Source: DATCYZ01 sp036526195 (GTDB lineage Bacteria; Pseudomonadota; Gammaproteobacteria; Burkholderiales; SG8-39). From it: a stretch of 63,091 bases of DNA. How positions within the stretch are numbered: position 1 is the first letter of the stretch; the number at the start of each line of letters is the position of its first letter. The position numbers and the translations under genes were made by a program. The notes beneath the pieces are model-generated. The model was given only the letters and a program-made list of their open reading frames with translations, was not told the DNA's origin and searched no databases. This document shows, piece by piece, positions 6,626-15,486 of the stretch. The stretch lies in contig DATCYZ010000026.1 of assembly GCA_036526195.1 (NCBI GenBank), positions 1-63,091 of the forward strand, in the 5' to 3' direction.

Positions 6626-8399
6626 AGTCCGGCAGGCCGGCCTTGCGCATTGACTCGATGTGGTGCGCGAGGTCGGACTCGCGGCGGTAGTGGAGCATCG
6701 GCAGGCAGTGCTCCCGGATCGTGAAGGCGGGGATGCGCTTCAGCACTTCGGCGGTCTGCGTTGCGGCATCCGCAGCATTTCCGATCTGCGCTTCGCAGGC
6801 GGCCATCAGGATGTGATGCATGGCGTCCAGCGCAGTAATGTGTCGAACAGACTGGATCGCGCCCGCGTAGTCCTTCACGACGAATTGCGCGCGCGCGAGA
6901 TGGAACCAGAAACGTTCCGGGTGATAGGGATTCAGGCGCATCGCCTTGCGAATCCACTCGATTCCCTCTTCGGCCTGGCCAAGCCAGGTGAGCACCTCGC
7001 CCTGCTGCACCACGATCAGATCGTCGTTCGGGTTAAGCGTCAGCGCGCGCTGCTGGTGGAAGAGGGCCTTGTCGAGGTCGTTGCGGAGCACTCCCACTGC
7101 AGCGAGGATGCGGTGCACGTCGCTGTCGTTCTGGTCCAACCCGAGCGCAACGTCGAGCTTTTGCTCGATCTCGACGCGCGTTGCGTCACGGTCATCGCAC
7201 CATCCGTACCCCCATTGCTGGCCCAGGATGCAGGCGTGCCAGGCGTGGGCATGCCCGTACTTCGGATCGAGCTCGATGGCGCGCTGGATCAGTTCGACGG
7301 CACGGAGATTGTCCGCGCGGTTCGACCGGTGGTGCAGGACCTTCGCCGCCAGCGCGCATTCGTAGGCGGCCATGTTCGCGGGCGTCTTGCGCTCGGCGCG
7401 GCCCTGTGCGTCGGCCTCGAGACGCCCGGGCAGCGTCGAAACGATGGCGGAGGTGACCTCATCCTGGATCGCGAAAATGTCCTCCAGGTCCCGGTCATAG
7501 CGCTCCGCCCAGACGTGACGATCGAACTCGCCTTCGATCAGCTGCACGGTGATCCGCACCCGATTTCCGGCCTTGCGCACGCTTCCCTCGACGACGTAGC
7601 GAACACCAAGTTCGCGCGCAACCTTTTTCACGTCAACCGCCTGGCCCTTGTACTTGAACGAGGTGTTGCGCGAAATGATGAACAGTTCCCGGAAGCGCGA
7701 AAGATCGGTCAGGATGTCTTCGGTCAGGCCGTCGGCGAAGAATTCCTGCTCCGCATCGCCGCTCATGTTGACGAACGGCAACACGATGATGGACGGTTTC
7801 TCGGAGAATGGGTCAGTCGATGAAGGTGAATCCGCAGTCGATGCTTCCCGGGCTCGCGCCAGCGGGGTGTCGTTCGCCTGCACACGGTACGCGCGCACCG
7901 GATGCGGGATGTTCTTGACCGTTTGTTCTCCCTGGTCGACGAAGCTTGCAGTGACCTTGCCCCGGACCGCCCCCTGCACTGCGTCCGACACCGTGATGCC
8001 GCCGGGTGACGCCAATCCTTCGAGGCGGGCGGCGATGTTGACCCCGTCGCCGTAGATGCTGCCGTCACCTTTTTCGATGACGTCGCCCAGGTGCACGCCG
8101 ATGCGGAAGCGCATGCGCCGGTCTTCGGGCACGTTGCCGGCGGAGGCATCGAACGCCTGTTGTACGACGAGTGCCGTTGAAACCGCGCCGGTGGCGGTCT
8201 CGAATACGGCCAGAACAGAATCGCCCGCCATGTCGATGACGCGACCCTGGTTCGCCTCGATATGGCGACGGAATACCGCGCGCGCCGCGTCCAGCGCCGC
8301 CACCGTCGCGCGCTCGTCGGCCGCCATCAGGCGCGAATAGCCGGAGACGTCTGCCGCGAGAATGGCCGCCAAACGCTGTTTCAGCTCTGACCCGCTCAC
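6624..8399 (-). CDS. Class III nucleotidyl cyclase - TolB-like - TPR protein
   Basis: A 591-residue cytoplasmic protein. A class III cyclase catalytic domain covers residues 8-175, with the metal Asp residues D17 and D60 (in AGDSVLAVF) and the N121/R125 pair in VNIAARLE. The position normally holding the purine-selecting Lys is Asp56. A TolB-N-like domain follows from about 202 (P-S-I-I-V-L-P-F-V-N-M-S-G-D, then F-A-D-G-L-T-E-D-I), then TPR repeats from about 340 to the end. This layout is common in Proteobacteria and Rhizobia and its signal is usually unknown. It starts with GTG. The second cyclase gene is next, 126 bases upstream on the same strand. Confidence 0.85.
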   Translation of the reverse strand: MSGSELKQRLAAILAADVSGYSRLMAADERATVAALDAARAVFRRHIEANQGRVIDMAGDSVLAVFETATGAVSTALVVQQAFDASAGNVPEDRRMRFRIGVHLGDVIEKGDGSIYGDGVNIAARLEGLASPGGITVSDAVQGAVRGKVTASFVDQGEQTVKNIPHPVRAYRVQANDTPLARAREASTADSPSSTDPFSEKPSIIVLPFVNMSGDAEQEFFADGLTEDILTDLSRFRELFIISRNTSFKYKGQAVDVKKVARELGVRYVVEGSVRKAGNRVRITVQLIEGEFDRHVWAERYDRDLEDIFAIQDEVTSAIVSTLPGRLEADAQGRAERKTPANMAAYECALAAKVLHHRSNRADNLRAVELIQRAIELDPKYGHAHAWHACILGQQWGYGWCDDRDATRVEIEQKLDVALGLDQNDSDVHRILAAVGVLRNDLDKALFHQQRALTLNPNDDLIVVQQGEVLTWLGQAEEGIEWIRKAMRLNPYHPERFWFHLARAQFVVKDYAGAIQSVRHITALDAMHHILMAACEAQIGNAADAATQTAEVLKRIPAFTIREHCLPMLHYRRESDLAHHIESMRKAGLPD

Positions 8400-8525
8400 C
8401 CGTTCTCACCCCTTTCCGAGCCGTATCGTCGGCGCATGTTACCCCCCAATAGTGTTGTGTTACAGCCGTCGAATTGCCGTGGCGGGGGCCGCCCGCGCCG
8501 TGTGCGTGATCCTCGCCCGCCAGTC

Positions 8526-10136
8526 TCAAGGCAGCGTATAGAGCTCCTGCTCACCCTCGACATCCTTCAGGGCATATTTGCCAAGCGGCAGCAACTTGCC
8601 GGGAAAGACGTCGGCAAACGAACTCGAGGTGAGCACTTGTCGTTTGAGGGTCTTGGTCATGCTTTCGACGCGCGCGGCCTCGTTCGCGGCCGCACCGATC
8701 ACCGTGAACTCGAGCCGCTCGGGAAGACCGATGTTGCCGTAGGTCACGTTGCCGAGGTGCAGCCCGATGCCGTAACGAATCGGCGGCGTGTCGGGAGACG
8801 CCTCGTTGGAGACCTCGACGCGCTCGCTGGCGAGCGTTGCCGCGGCAATGGCACGCCGGCAGGCCTCTGCGGCGCCCGTCGCCGTCCCCCAGCTTTTCGA
8901 GCCAGGGCTTGCGATCGGGAAGATCGCCAGCACCGCATCGCCTATGAAGCGCAGCACTTCGCCACCTTTCTCCATGACGGCCCCCGCCATGCAATGGAAG
9001 TAGCGGTTGACGTAGAGCAGGTACGCATCCTGCGGCATGGACTTCGACAGCGAGGTCGATTCGCGCAGGTCCGAAAACCACACCACACTGTGGATGTGCT
9101 CGCCGTCCCCGTGGCGGACTTGCCCCTGAAGCACCCGCTCTCCGGTATGACGACCGAGATAGGTCTGCAGCAGCGTGACGGCGGTGCGCCGCTGGGCGTG
9201 GACCTCGAACAGACGGCCAAGCACCGGCAGTGCCTCGTGGATCTGTCCCAGGTCGGCGGTCGAGAATCCGCCCGCGGCAAACGAGGTCATCGACATGACG
9301 TTCAGCTGCCCGTCGGAGAAGCGGAACGGCATCGCGACATAGTCGGTGGCCCCTTCGGCCTTCAGATCCTGCACCACCGGGAAGTCCAGGTTGACGTCTT
9401 CCCGCTCGAGGCGGCGGCGCACGCCACCCGCGCCGCGCAGGATGAGCGCGAACGGGCTGTCCTTGAATTTGGGCTGCTGCAGGATGTCGTATGGCTCCTG
9501 GATGGCCTTCACTCCGCCGTCTTCGCGCCAGACGAGGACCGACGCAAACACCTGGGGATGCAGCGCCGGAATGATCGCCGTCATGCGCGCGAGCGGCACA
9601 CCGGTTTCACGCAGGCAGCGGCAGAACCGGTCGATCAGGTCTTCCGGCGACGCCGCCTGCCAGGCTTCGCTGATCAGCCAGCCTGCGATGGTGTTTGCAT
9701 GCGCGCTGCGCGTACCGTGCGCGAGATGCGGGATCTCGTCGTCGCCGTCGTAGATGGCGCTCACCCGGCTGGCATAGAACGACATGTAGCCCGCGACCGG
9801 CACGGCATCTTCGTAGGGCTCCTCGTAGGACCAGACGGCGTTCTCGGCCGATTCCTCGCCGACCTTGAGCGACCAGTAGCTGGCGTTGCCCTTGAACGGG
9901 CAGTGGGTCGCGTGCGCGGTCTTCTCGAAATAGTCGAGCTGCACGTCCTCTTTCGGGAAGTAGTACATCGGCGGGCAACGCGTCTCATGCACCACGACCA
10001 CGCGGGTCGAATCGGCGACCCAGGTGCCGTTGAATTCCACCCGCACGCGTCGCGGATGGGGCTCGAAGCGGATCTCGTAGGTGCCCTGGTCCGGCGCGCC
10101 CTGCGACGTCGCACCGCTGGCGTCAGCGTTTGCCAT
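8526..10136 (-). CDS. DUF427 - class III nucleotidyl cyclase fusion
   Basis: A 536-residue protein. Residues about 27-125 form a DUF427 domain (R-V-R-V-E-F-N-G-T-W-V-A-D-S, then C-P-P-M-Y-Y-F-P, and Y-W-S-L at 87-90). A middle domain of about 150-340 resembles the N-terminal part of other bacterial adenylate cyclases. The catalytic domain spans about 350-500, with metal residues D356 and D400 and the N485/R489 pair. The purine-selecting Lys position is Arg396 (G-G-E-V-L-R-F-I-G-D). The ATG at 10136 has an AGGAAG site six to seven bases upstream. I do not recall a characterised protein of this architecture. The product could be cAMP, cGMP or nothing. Confidence 0.8.
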   Translation of the reverse strand: MANADASGATSQGAPDQGTYEIRFEPHPRRVRVEFNGTWVADSTRVVVVHETRCPPMYYFPKEDVQLDYFEKTAHATHCPFKGNASYWSLKVGEESAENAVWSYEEPYEDAVPVAGYMSFYASRVSAIYDGDDEIPHLAHGTRSAHANTIAGWLISEAWQAASPEDLIDRFCRCLRETGVPLARMTAIIPALHPQVFASVLVWREDGGVKAIQEPYDILQQPKFKDSPFALILRGAGGVRRRLEREDVNLDFPVVQDLKAEGATDYVAMPFRFSDGQLNVMSMTSFAAGGFSTADLGQIHEALPVLGRLFEVHAQRRTAVTLLQTYLGRHTGERVLQGQVRHGDGEHIHSVVWFSDLRESTSLSKSMPQDAYLLYVNRYFHCMAGAVMEKGGEVLRFIGDAVLAIFPIASPGSKSWGTATGAAEACRRAIAAATLASERVEVSNEASPDTPPIRYGIGLHLGNVTYGNIGLPERLEFTVIGAAANEAARVESMTKTLKRQVLTSSSFADVFPGKLLPLGKYALKDVEGEQELYTLP

Positions 10137-10340
10137 GGTCTCTTCCTTTCCCGGGTGACCCATGCACCGCGCGGGTGCGCAACGCAGTCAACCCTGTGAG
10201 GTATACACCCTGGGGCGTGGGACGACCAATCCGGCGTGCCTGCCGAAGCACCATGGCGACGCGGACTCGACTATGCTGCGGACTGTCCGTTGCATCCACT
10301 CACGCCGCGTGACGACGGCATTGCAGGGAGAATGGCATTC

Positions 10341-11045
10341 ATGGCGGGACGCGACATCACGATTCACTCGAGTTCCGGCGGCGCGTTCGACTGCTACCTC
10401 GTCATTCCGGACGGCAAGGCGAAAGCCCCCGCCGTCGTGCTCGCGTCCGCCATCCACGGCGTGGACCGCGACATCCGCGCGATCGCCGACGAATTCGCGG
10501 AAAAGGGCTTCATCGCCGCCGCGCCGGACCTGTTCTGGCGCTCGGTGCCCGGACCGCTCGAGCGCGACGACCCGCGCGTCGCCCCGCGCGGCCAGCCACG
10601 ACTGGAGAAAATCAAGGCTGGCGAGTCGGACATGGCCGATACGCTCGCGGAAGTGAAGCGCCTGCCGCAGTCGAACGGCCGCGCGATGACGATGGGCTTC
10701 TGTTACGGCGGCCCGTACGCGATCCTCGGACCGGCGCGCCTCGGCTATGACGCCGGCGTCGGCTGCCACTCGACGCAGATGAAAGATTACATGGCCGAGC
10801 TGGAAGGCACGACCAAACCGGTGTGCCTGCTCTGGGGCGACCAGGACCATGCGGCGCCCGCGGAACTGCTCGAAGCCTGCCGCGCGCTGGCAGCGCGCAA
10901 GAAGTCCCTCGAACTGCACATCTTCCCCGGCATCCTGCACGGCTACATGATGCGCGAGGCCGAAAAGGCCTTCGACGCGAAGACGCGGGATTTCTCGATG
11001 ACGCGGGCACTGGCGATCCTGGAGGGATTGCGCGACGCCGCCTGA
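10341..11045 (+). CDS. Dienelactone hydrolase family protein
   Basis: A 234-residue alpha/beta hydrolase of the DLH family. The triad is visible: Cys121 in GFCYGG, Asp169 in WGDQDHAAP, and His200 in FPGILHGY. Members hydrolyse dienelactones in chloroaromatic breakdown or act on other esters; no aromatic pathway genes are adjacent. The ATG at 10341 has GGGAGA nine bases upstream, while the in-frame ATG at 10332 is too close to it. The gene is divergent from the DUF427-cyclase. The 204-base gap between them shows no clear promoter. Confidence 0.85.
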   Translation: MAGRDITIHSSSGGAFDCYLVIPDGKAKAPAVVLASAIHGVDRDIRAIADEFAEKGFIAAAPDLFWRSVPGPLERDDPRVAPRGQPRLEKIKAGESDMADTLAEVKRLPQSNGRAMTMGFCYGGPYAILGPARLGYDAGVGCHSTQMKDYMAELEGTTKPVCLLWGDQDHAAPAELLEACRALAARKKSLELHIFPGILHGYMMREAEKAFDAKTRDFSMTRALAILEGLRDAA

Positions 11046-11108
11046 GATAGATCAAGCAAACTGCGCAGACGGCCCGGCGCGTAGTCCGGGGCGTGAAACA
11101 ATGCCTCC

Positions 11109-11744
11109 ATGGCAGACCGTCCCCAGAGCCTCGGCGAGGAAATCGCCAACAGCGTGAGCCACGGCGTGACGCTGCTGGTCGCCCTCGTGGCGCTGCCGTT
11201 CCTGATCAGCGCCGCGCAAACGCTGAAGACCGCGAGCCTGGTCGGGGTCAGCGTGTTCGCGGCGACGATGGTCGTGCTGTACCTGAGCTCGACGCTGTAC
11301 CACGCCTTGCCCAGGGGCCGCGCCAAGCGCGTGTTCCTCAAGCTCGATCACGGCGCCATCTACGTCTTCATCGCGGGCAGCTACACCCCGTTCACGCTCG
11401 GCGTGCTCGGTGGCGCCTGGGGGTGGACGCTGTTCGCTCTGGTGTGGTCGCTCGCTGCGCTCGGCGTCACGCTGAAGGCGGTGGACCGGCTCTCGCGTCC
11501 CTGGCTCTCGACGACGCTGTACCTGTTGATGGGCTGGCTGGTGGTGATTGCGATCGTGCCGCTGGTCGAGCGCGTGCAGCCCGCGGGCCTCGCCCTGCTC
11601 GTGGCCGGCGGGCTCTCCTACAGCATCGGGGTGGTGTTCTTCGTGCTGGATTCAAGGCTGCGTTACGCGCATGCCGTGTGGCATGTTTTCGTCGCGGCGG
11701 GCACCGGTTTTCATTTCTTCGCGGTGCTGGATTACTCGGCCTGA
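11109..11744 (+). CDS. Hemolysin III family (PAQR-like) membrane protein
   Basis: A 211-residue, seven-helix membrane protein. Signature positions are S-V-S-H-G near residue 17, S-S-T-L-Y-H-A-L near 60, a D-H-G-A-I-Y-V-F-I-A-G-S-Y-T-P-F stretch, and the final A-V-W-H-V-F-V-A-A-G-T-G-F-H. These conserved His, Asp and Ser residues form the zinc-hydrolase-like site of the PAQR/CREST superfamily. Despite the name, bacterial members are not established haemolysins. It follows the DLH gene by 63 bases on the same strand. Confidence 0.9.
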   Translation: MADRPQSLGEEIANSVSHGVTLLVALVALPFLISAAQTLKTASLVGVSVFAATMVVLYLSSTLYHALPRGRAKRVFLKLDHGAIYVFIAGSYTPFTLGVLGGAWGWTLFALVWSLAALGVTLKAVDRLSRPWLSTTLYLLMGWLVVIAIVPLVERVQPAGLALLVAGGLSYSIGVVFFVLDSRLRYAHAVWHVFVAAGTGFHFFAVLDYSA

Positions 11745-11753
11745 GCCGCCGCC

Positions 11754-12473
11754 CTAGCCGCGCCCCAGCACCGCGTCGAGTTCCGGAAACGAATCCACCA
11801 CGATGTCGTGGTGCGCGCTCGGGGTCGGATCGGGCGGCCCCGCCGGGCCCCATTCGTCCGGCCGGCGCACGAAGGCGGTCTTGAAGCCGACGGCCTTGGC
11901 AGCGTCGAGGTCGAAGTTGTGGCAGGCCACCATCAGGCATTCGCCCGGGTCGAGTTGCAGGAACTTAGCCGCCGTGCGGTAGGCCTCGGGCAGGATCTTG
12001 TACTTGCCGATCGCCTCGCAGGAGATCACCGCGTCCCAGTGCAGGCCATTCTTGCGCGCGGTGTCGATGATGATGCGAAAACTCAGGATCGTGAACGAGG
12101 CGCAGAGGTGGCGCGCGCGCAGCTTCGGCAGGGTCGCCGGGAAATCCGGCCAGCAGGTCAGGTTGTGCACCGTGTCCCACCAGATGGCCCGGCGCTCGGC
12201 CTCGCTCGCCTTCGACAGGCCGTTCTCGTTCAGGATCTCGTCCAGCGTCGTGCGGTGCGCGCCGTCGAAATTGTACGCGGGCGGTTCGTGCTCGCCGAGG
12301 TTCACCATGCGCTTCAGCGCACGGCGACGCATCTCGTTGGCGAGTTCGTGCCAGTCTTTTTCGACCTTGTGGCGCTTGCCCAGCGCCCCGAGCGCGGTGG
12401 CGAATCCCGTGTGCCAGTCGAGGATGGTGCCGCCGGTGTCGAAGGTCAGCGCCTTGATGTCCTGGATGCCCAT
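11754..12473 (-). CDS. Haloacid dehalogenase type II-like hydrolase
   Basis: A 239-residue HAD-superfamily hydrolase. Motif I is F-D-T-G-G-T near residue 11, close to the F-D-x-Y-G-T of L-2-haloacid dehalogenases but with Gly in place of Tyr. A Lys follows in G-K-Y-K-I-L-P, and motif III is V-A-C-H-N-F-D-L-D-A-A-K-A-V-G-F. A cap domain lies between. Dehalogenation is possible, but phosphatase activity cannot be excluded. The ATG at 12473 was chosen because the recognisable fold begins there. It is convergent with the hemolysin III gene and downstream of pdxA. Confidence 0.8.
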   Translation of the reverse strand: MGIQDIKALTFDTGGTILDWHTGFATALGALGKRHKVEKDWHELANEMRRRALKRMVNLGEHEPPAYNFDGAHRTTLDEILNENGLSKASEAERRAIWWDTVHNLTCWPDFPATLPKLRARHLCASFTILSFRIIIDTARKNGLHWDAVISCEAIGKYKILPEAYRTAAKFLQLDPGECLMVACHNFDLDAAKAVGFKTAFVRRPDEWGPAGPPDPTPSAHHDIVVDSFPELDAVLGRG

Positions 12474-12534
12474 GTCGTGCCTCCCCGTGCGATGAAGGCA
12501 GAAGATACCCCGTATGCGGCGGGACGGGCGAGAC

Positions 12535-13557
12535 TCAGTGCGCGGCGCGCGCCGCGCGACGCGTTGCGCCCATGCGCACCGCGATGTCGAACGCGTTCTG
12601 CAGGCCATCGACGCTGGCGATGCCCTGTCCCGCGATGTCGAAGGCGGTGCCGCTCGCGCAGGTGGCCACCGCCACCGGCAAGCCGCCGTGCAGGGTGACG
12701 CCGCCCTCGAAACCCATCAGCTTCATCGCGATCTGGCCCTGGTCGTGGTACATCGAGACGACGGCGTCGAAGGTGCCCTTGCGCGCCGCGACGAAGACCG
12801 TGTCCGAGGGCAGCGGGCCGGTGGCGTTGACGCCCGCGGCGCGCATCTTCTCCACCGCCGGCGCGATGATGCGGATCTCCTCGTCGCCGCAGTTGCCGCC
12901 GTCGCCTGCGTGCGGGTTGAGCGCGGCCACGCCGATGCGCGGGGCGGCCACGCCTGCGTCCTTGAGGCTGCGATCGAGGATTGCGATGGCCTCGCAGACG
13001 CCCTCCACCGTGAGCGCGTCGGAGACCTCGCGCAGCGGGATGTGCGAGGTGACCCGCGAGGTCCACAGCCCTTGCGTAATGTTGAACTCGCTGACGAAGG
13101 CGGTGACGCCGAAGCGTTCCTGCAGGTGGCGCAGTTCGTCCTCGTGCGCGAGCCCCGCCATGCGCAGCGCCTGCTTGTTGAGCGGCGCGAAGACGATGGC
13201 ATCGGCATGGCCGGCCATTGCGGCATCGGCGGCCGCGTCGAGCGCGCGCAGCGCGGTGCGGCCGGCGGCCTCGGTCGCCTTGCCCGGGGTGATCTTCCCG
13301 CCGCGCAGCAGGTCGAGCGGCACCAGCACCGGCTTGCCTTGCGAGAAGTCCGCGGCCTGCGCGCTCTCGCAGCGGGTCGGCGCAATGCGCAGTCCCGTGG
13401 TGCGTTCGCCCGCCTCGAGCACCTGCGGGTCGGCGAGGATGAGCAGGTTCGCCCGGGCCTGGTTCTCCGGGCGCGCGAGCAGCCGCACGGCGAGTTCGGG
13501 CCCCACGCCGTTGGGGTCGCCCAGGACGATGGCGATGTCGGGTCTGGAGGTTTTCAT
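12535..13557 (-). CDS. pdxA: PdxA family 4-phosphohydroxythreonine dehydrogenase
   Basis: A 340-residue metal-dependent, NAD-linked beta-decarboxylating dehydrogenase. Typical motifs are G-D-P-N-G-V-G-P-E near residue 13, the metal-binding histidines in S-H-I-P-L, L-N-P-H-A-G-D-G-G and M-Y-H-D-Q-G-Q, and G-T-A-F-D-I-A-G-Q-G near the C-terminus. The Y-H-D-Q-G-Q-I-A-M-K-L form and the C-G-D-E-E stretch resemble the PdxA2 (4-phospho-D-threonate or D-erythronate dehydrogenase) branch as much as vitamin B6 PdxA. No ksgA or surA neighbour is present to settle it. The downstream HAD gene may be co-transcribed. Confidence 0.8.
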   Translation of the reverse strand: MKTSRPDIAIVLGDPNGVGPELAVRLLARPENQARANLLILADPQVLEAGERTTGLRIAPTRCESAQAADFSQGKPVLVPLDLLRGGKITPGKATEAAGRTALRALDAAADAAMAGHADAIVFAPLNKQALRMAGLAHEDELRHLQERFGVTAFVSEFNITQGLWTSRVTSHIPLREVSDALTVEGVCEAIAILDRSLKDAGVAAPRIGVAALNPHAGDGGNCGDEEIRIIAPAVEKMRAAGVNATGPLPSDTVFVAARKGTFDAVVSMYHDQGQIAMKLMGFEGGVTLHGGLPVAVATCASGTAFDIAGQGIASVDGLQNAFDIAVRMGATRRAARAAH

Positions 13558-13637
13558 CCGCGAAGGCTACCAGCGGTGTGCGCGCCGGAACAGGGGGGTG
13601 ACGGAGAAACGAACGATTACGTGCGCACCGGGGGCGC

Positions 13638-13646
13638 TGATAAAAT
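13638..13646 (+). promoter_or_regulatory. Extended -10 promoter for tamAB
   Basis: TG-A-TAAAAT, identical to the element before tRNA-Arg, lies 58 bases upstream of the tamA start. No strong -35 is seen. It is in the divergent gap between pdxA and tamA. Confidence 0.45.
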
Positions 13647-13704
13647 AGTGGCTCACGCTTGCGCCGGGGCGTGCGGATTCTCCCGCCGGCGCGCGTCTTC
13701 CACC

Positions 13705-15486
13705 ATGCCCAGACTGCGCACTTTCTTTCGCGCGGCGATTGCCATCGCGGCGCTCGCCGGCGCGGGCTTCGCACCTCCCCTGAAGGCGCAGGCGGACGAG
13801 GCGCGCGCCTTCATCCGCTTCGGGGTGCAGGTCGACGCGCCGGCGCCGTTCGACGCCCTGATCCGCGGCGAACTCGACCTGATCCGCTGGCAGGGCTACG
13901 AAACGATGACCGAGGAACTGCTCGGACGCCTGACGCTGGAGGCGCAGGCGGAGATCCGGGAACTGCTCGCGGCGCAGGGCCATGTCCGCCCGGAGATTAC
14001 GCAACGCCTGGTGAAGCAGGACGGCATGCACAGGGTGCGCCTGGCGGTGAAACCCGGCGACCCGGCGCGCATCGACAGCGTCACCCTCACGTTCACCGGC
14101 GCCATCGCGCAGGGCGATGCCGCCGATCGCGACGCGATGGCCCGGGCGCGCGCGGCCTGGGCCCTGCCGCAGGGCGCGGTGTTCACGCAGGCCGCGTGGT
14201 CGCGCGCCAAGGCGCGCATCGTGGACCAGGTCTCGCAGCGACGCTATGCCGGGGCGCGCATCACCGCAAGCGACGCGCGCATCGACCCGGCGACGCTGCG
14301 CGCGACGCTCTCGGTGACGATCGACAGCGGCCCGGTGATCCGCTTCGGCGCACTGCAGGTCTTCGGCCTGGCGAAGTTCGACGAAGCCCGGGTGCGCAAC
14401 CTCTGGACCTTCCCTGAGGACAGCGCGTTCGATCGCGAGCGGCTCGAGCGCTTCCAGCGCCGCCTCGCGCTGCTGCCGTATTTCGCCAACGCCTACGTCA
14501 GCGCCGATCCGGCGAAGATCGAGGGCGAAACGATTCCCGTCATCGTGTCGGTGGCGGAAGCGCTCACCAAGGGCTTCGACCTCGGGCTGAAGTACAGCAC
14601 CGATACCGGCGTGGGCGCGAGCTTCGGTTATCGCAACCAGAATTTCCTCGGGCAGGCGTTGCGCCTGCGAACGCGCCTCGACCTGCAGCAGTTCACGCAG
14701 CTCGGCGAGGCGATCGTCGACCTTCCGGAACAGCCCGGCGGCTGGGCCGACCAGCTCGGCACGCGCCTGAAGAACGCCGAGTTCGAGAACCTGCGCACCG
14801 AGGAATGGTCGATCGGCTGGCGCCGCACGGCCATCGAGGAGCGCAGCCAGCCCAATTTCGGCCTGACCTTCGTGCAATCCGACCAGCGCGCCGGTGCCGC
14901 CCTGTCGGAATCGGTGCATGCCCTGTACGGTCATGTCGGCCATACCTGGCGCAGCACCGACGACCTGCTCTCGCCGCGGCGCGGACTGATCGCGCAGCTC
15001 GAGGCCGGGCTTGCGCCGCCCGGCGTGTCGAGTCGCGGCTTCGGCCGCGGGCTGGGCCGGCTCGCCTGGTTTCTGCCCTTCGGCAAGGACCGCGACCTGC
15101 TCCTGCGCGCAGAAGCGGGCGCGGTGCTCGCGCCGGGCGCCGCGGGCATTCCGCAGTACTTCCTGTTCCGCACCGGGGGCGGCACCAGCGTGCGCGGCTA
15201 CGACCCTGAATCGCTCGGCGTTCGACGTGATGCCGCCGTGCTGGGCGGGCGCTATTACGCGCTGGCGAGCGCCGAGGTCACGCAATGGTTCAACGAGCAC
15301 CTCGGCGCTGCGGTGTTCATCGACGCCGGCAACGCGGCGGACCGGGTTGGCGACCTGCGCCCCGCCTGGGGCATCGGCGCCGGGATTCGCGCGCGCACGC
15401 CGCTCGGACCGTTTCGGCTTGATCTCGCGTACGGCGAGGCCCGAAGCACCCTGCGCCTGCACTTCTCGATCGGGTTGACCTTCTGA
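13705..15486 (+). CDS. tamA: TamA, outer-membrane translocation and assembly factor
   Basis: A 593-residue Omp85-family protein, close to the usual 570-600. A signal peptide (residues 1-30, ending P-P-L-K-A-Q-A) is followed by POTRA domains to about residue 290, then the 16-strand barrel with the V-R-G-Y-D motif of the inward loop (T-S-V-R-G-Y-D-P-E-S-L-G) and a terminal strand ending in Phe. It works with TamB to insert autotransporters and other barrel proteins. The open frame extends far upstream, but the signal peptide fixes the ATG at 13705. The stop overlaps the tamB start (TGATG). Confidence 0.92.
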   Translation: MPRLRTFFRAAIAIAALAGAGFAPPLKAQADEARAFIRFGVQVDAPAPFDALIRGELDLIRWQGYETMTEELLGRLTLEAQAEIRELLAAQGHVRPEITQRLVKQDGMHRVRLAVKPGDPARIDSVTLTFTGAIAQGDAADRDAMARARAAWALPQGAVFTQAAWSRAKARIVDQVSQRRYAGARITASDARIDPATLRATLSVTIDSGPVIRFGALQVFGLAKFDEARVRNLWTFPEDSAFDRERLERFQRRLALLPYFANAYVSADPAKIEGETIPVIVSVAEALTKGFDLGLKYSTDTGVGASFGYRNQNFLGQALRLRTRLDLQQFTQLGEAIVDLPEQPGGWADQLGTRLKNAEFENLRTEEWSIGWRRTAIEERSQPNFGLTFVQSDQRAGAALSESVHALYGHVGHTWRSTDDLLSPRRGLIAQLEAGLAPPGVSSRGFGRGLGRLAWFLPFGKDRDLLLRAEAGAVLAPGAAGIPQYFLFRTGGGTSVRGYDPESLGVRRDAAVLGGRYYALASAEVTQWFNEHLGAAVFIDAGNAADRVGDLRPAWGIGAGIRARTPLGPFRLDLAYGEARSTLRLHFSIGLTF

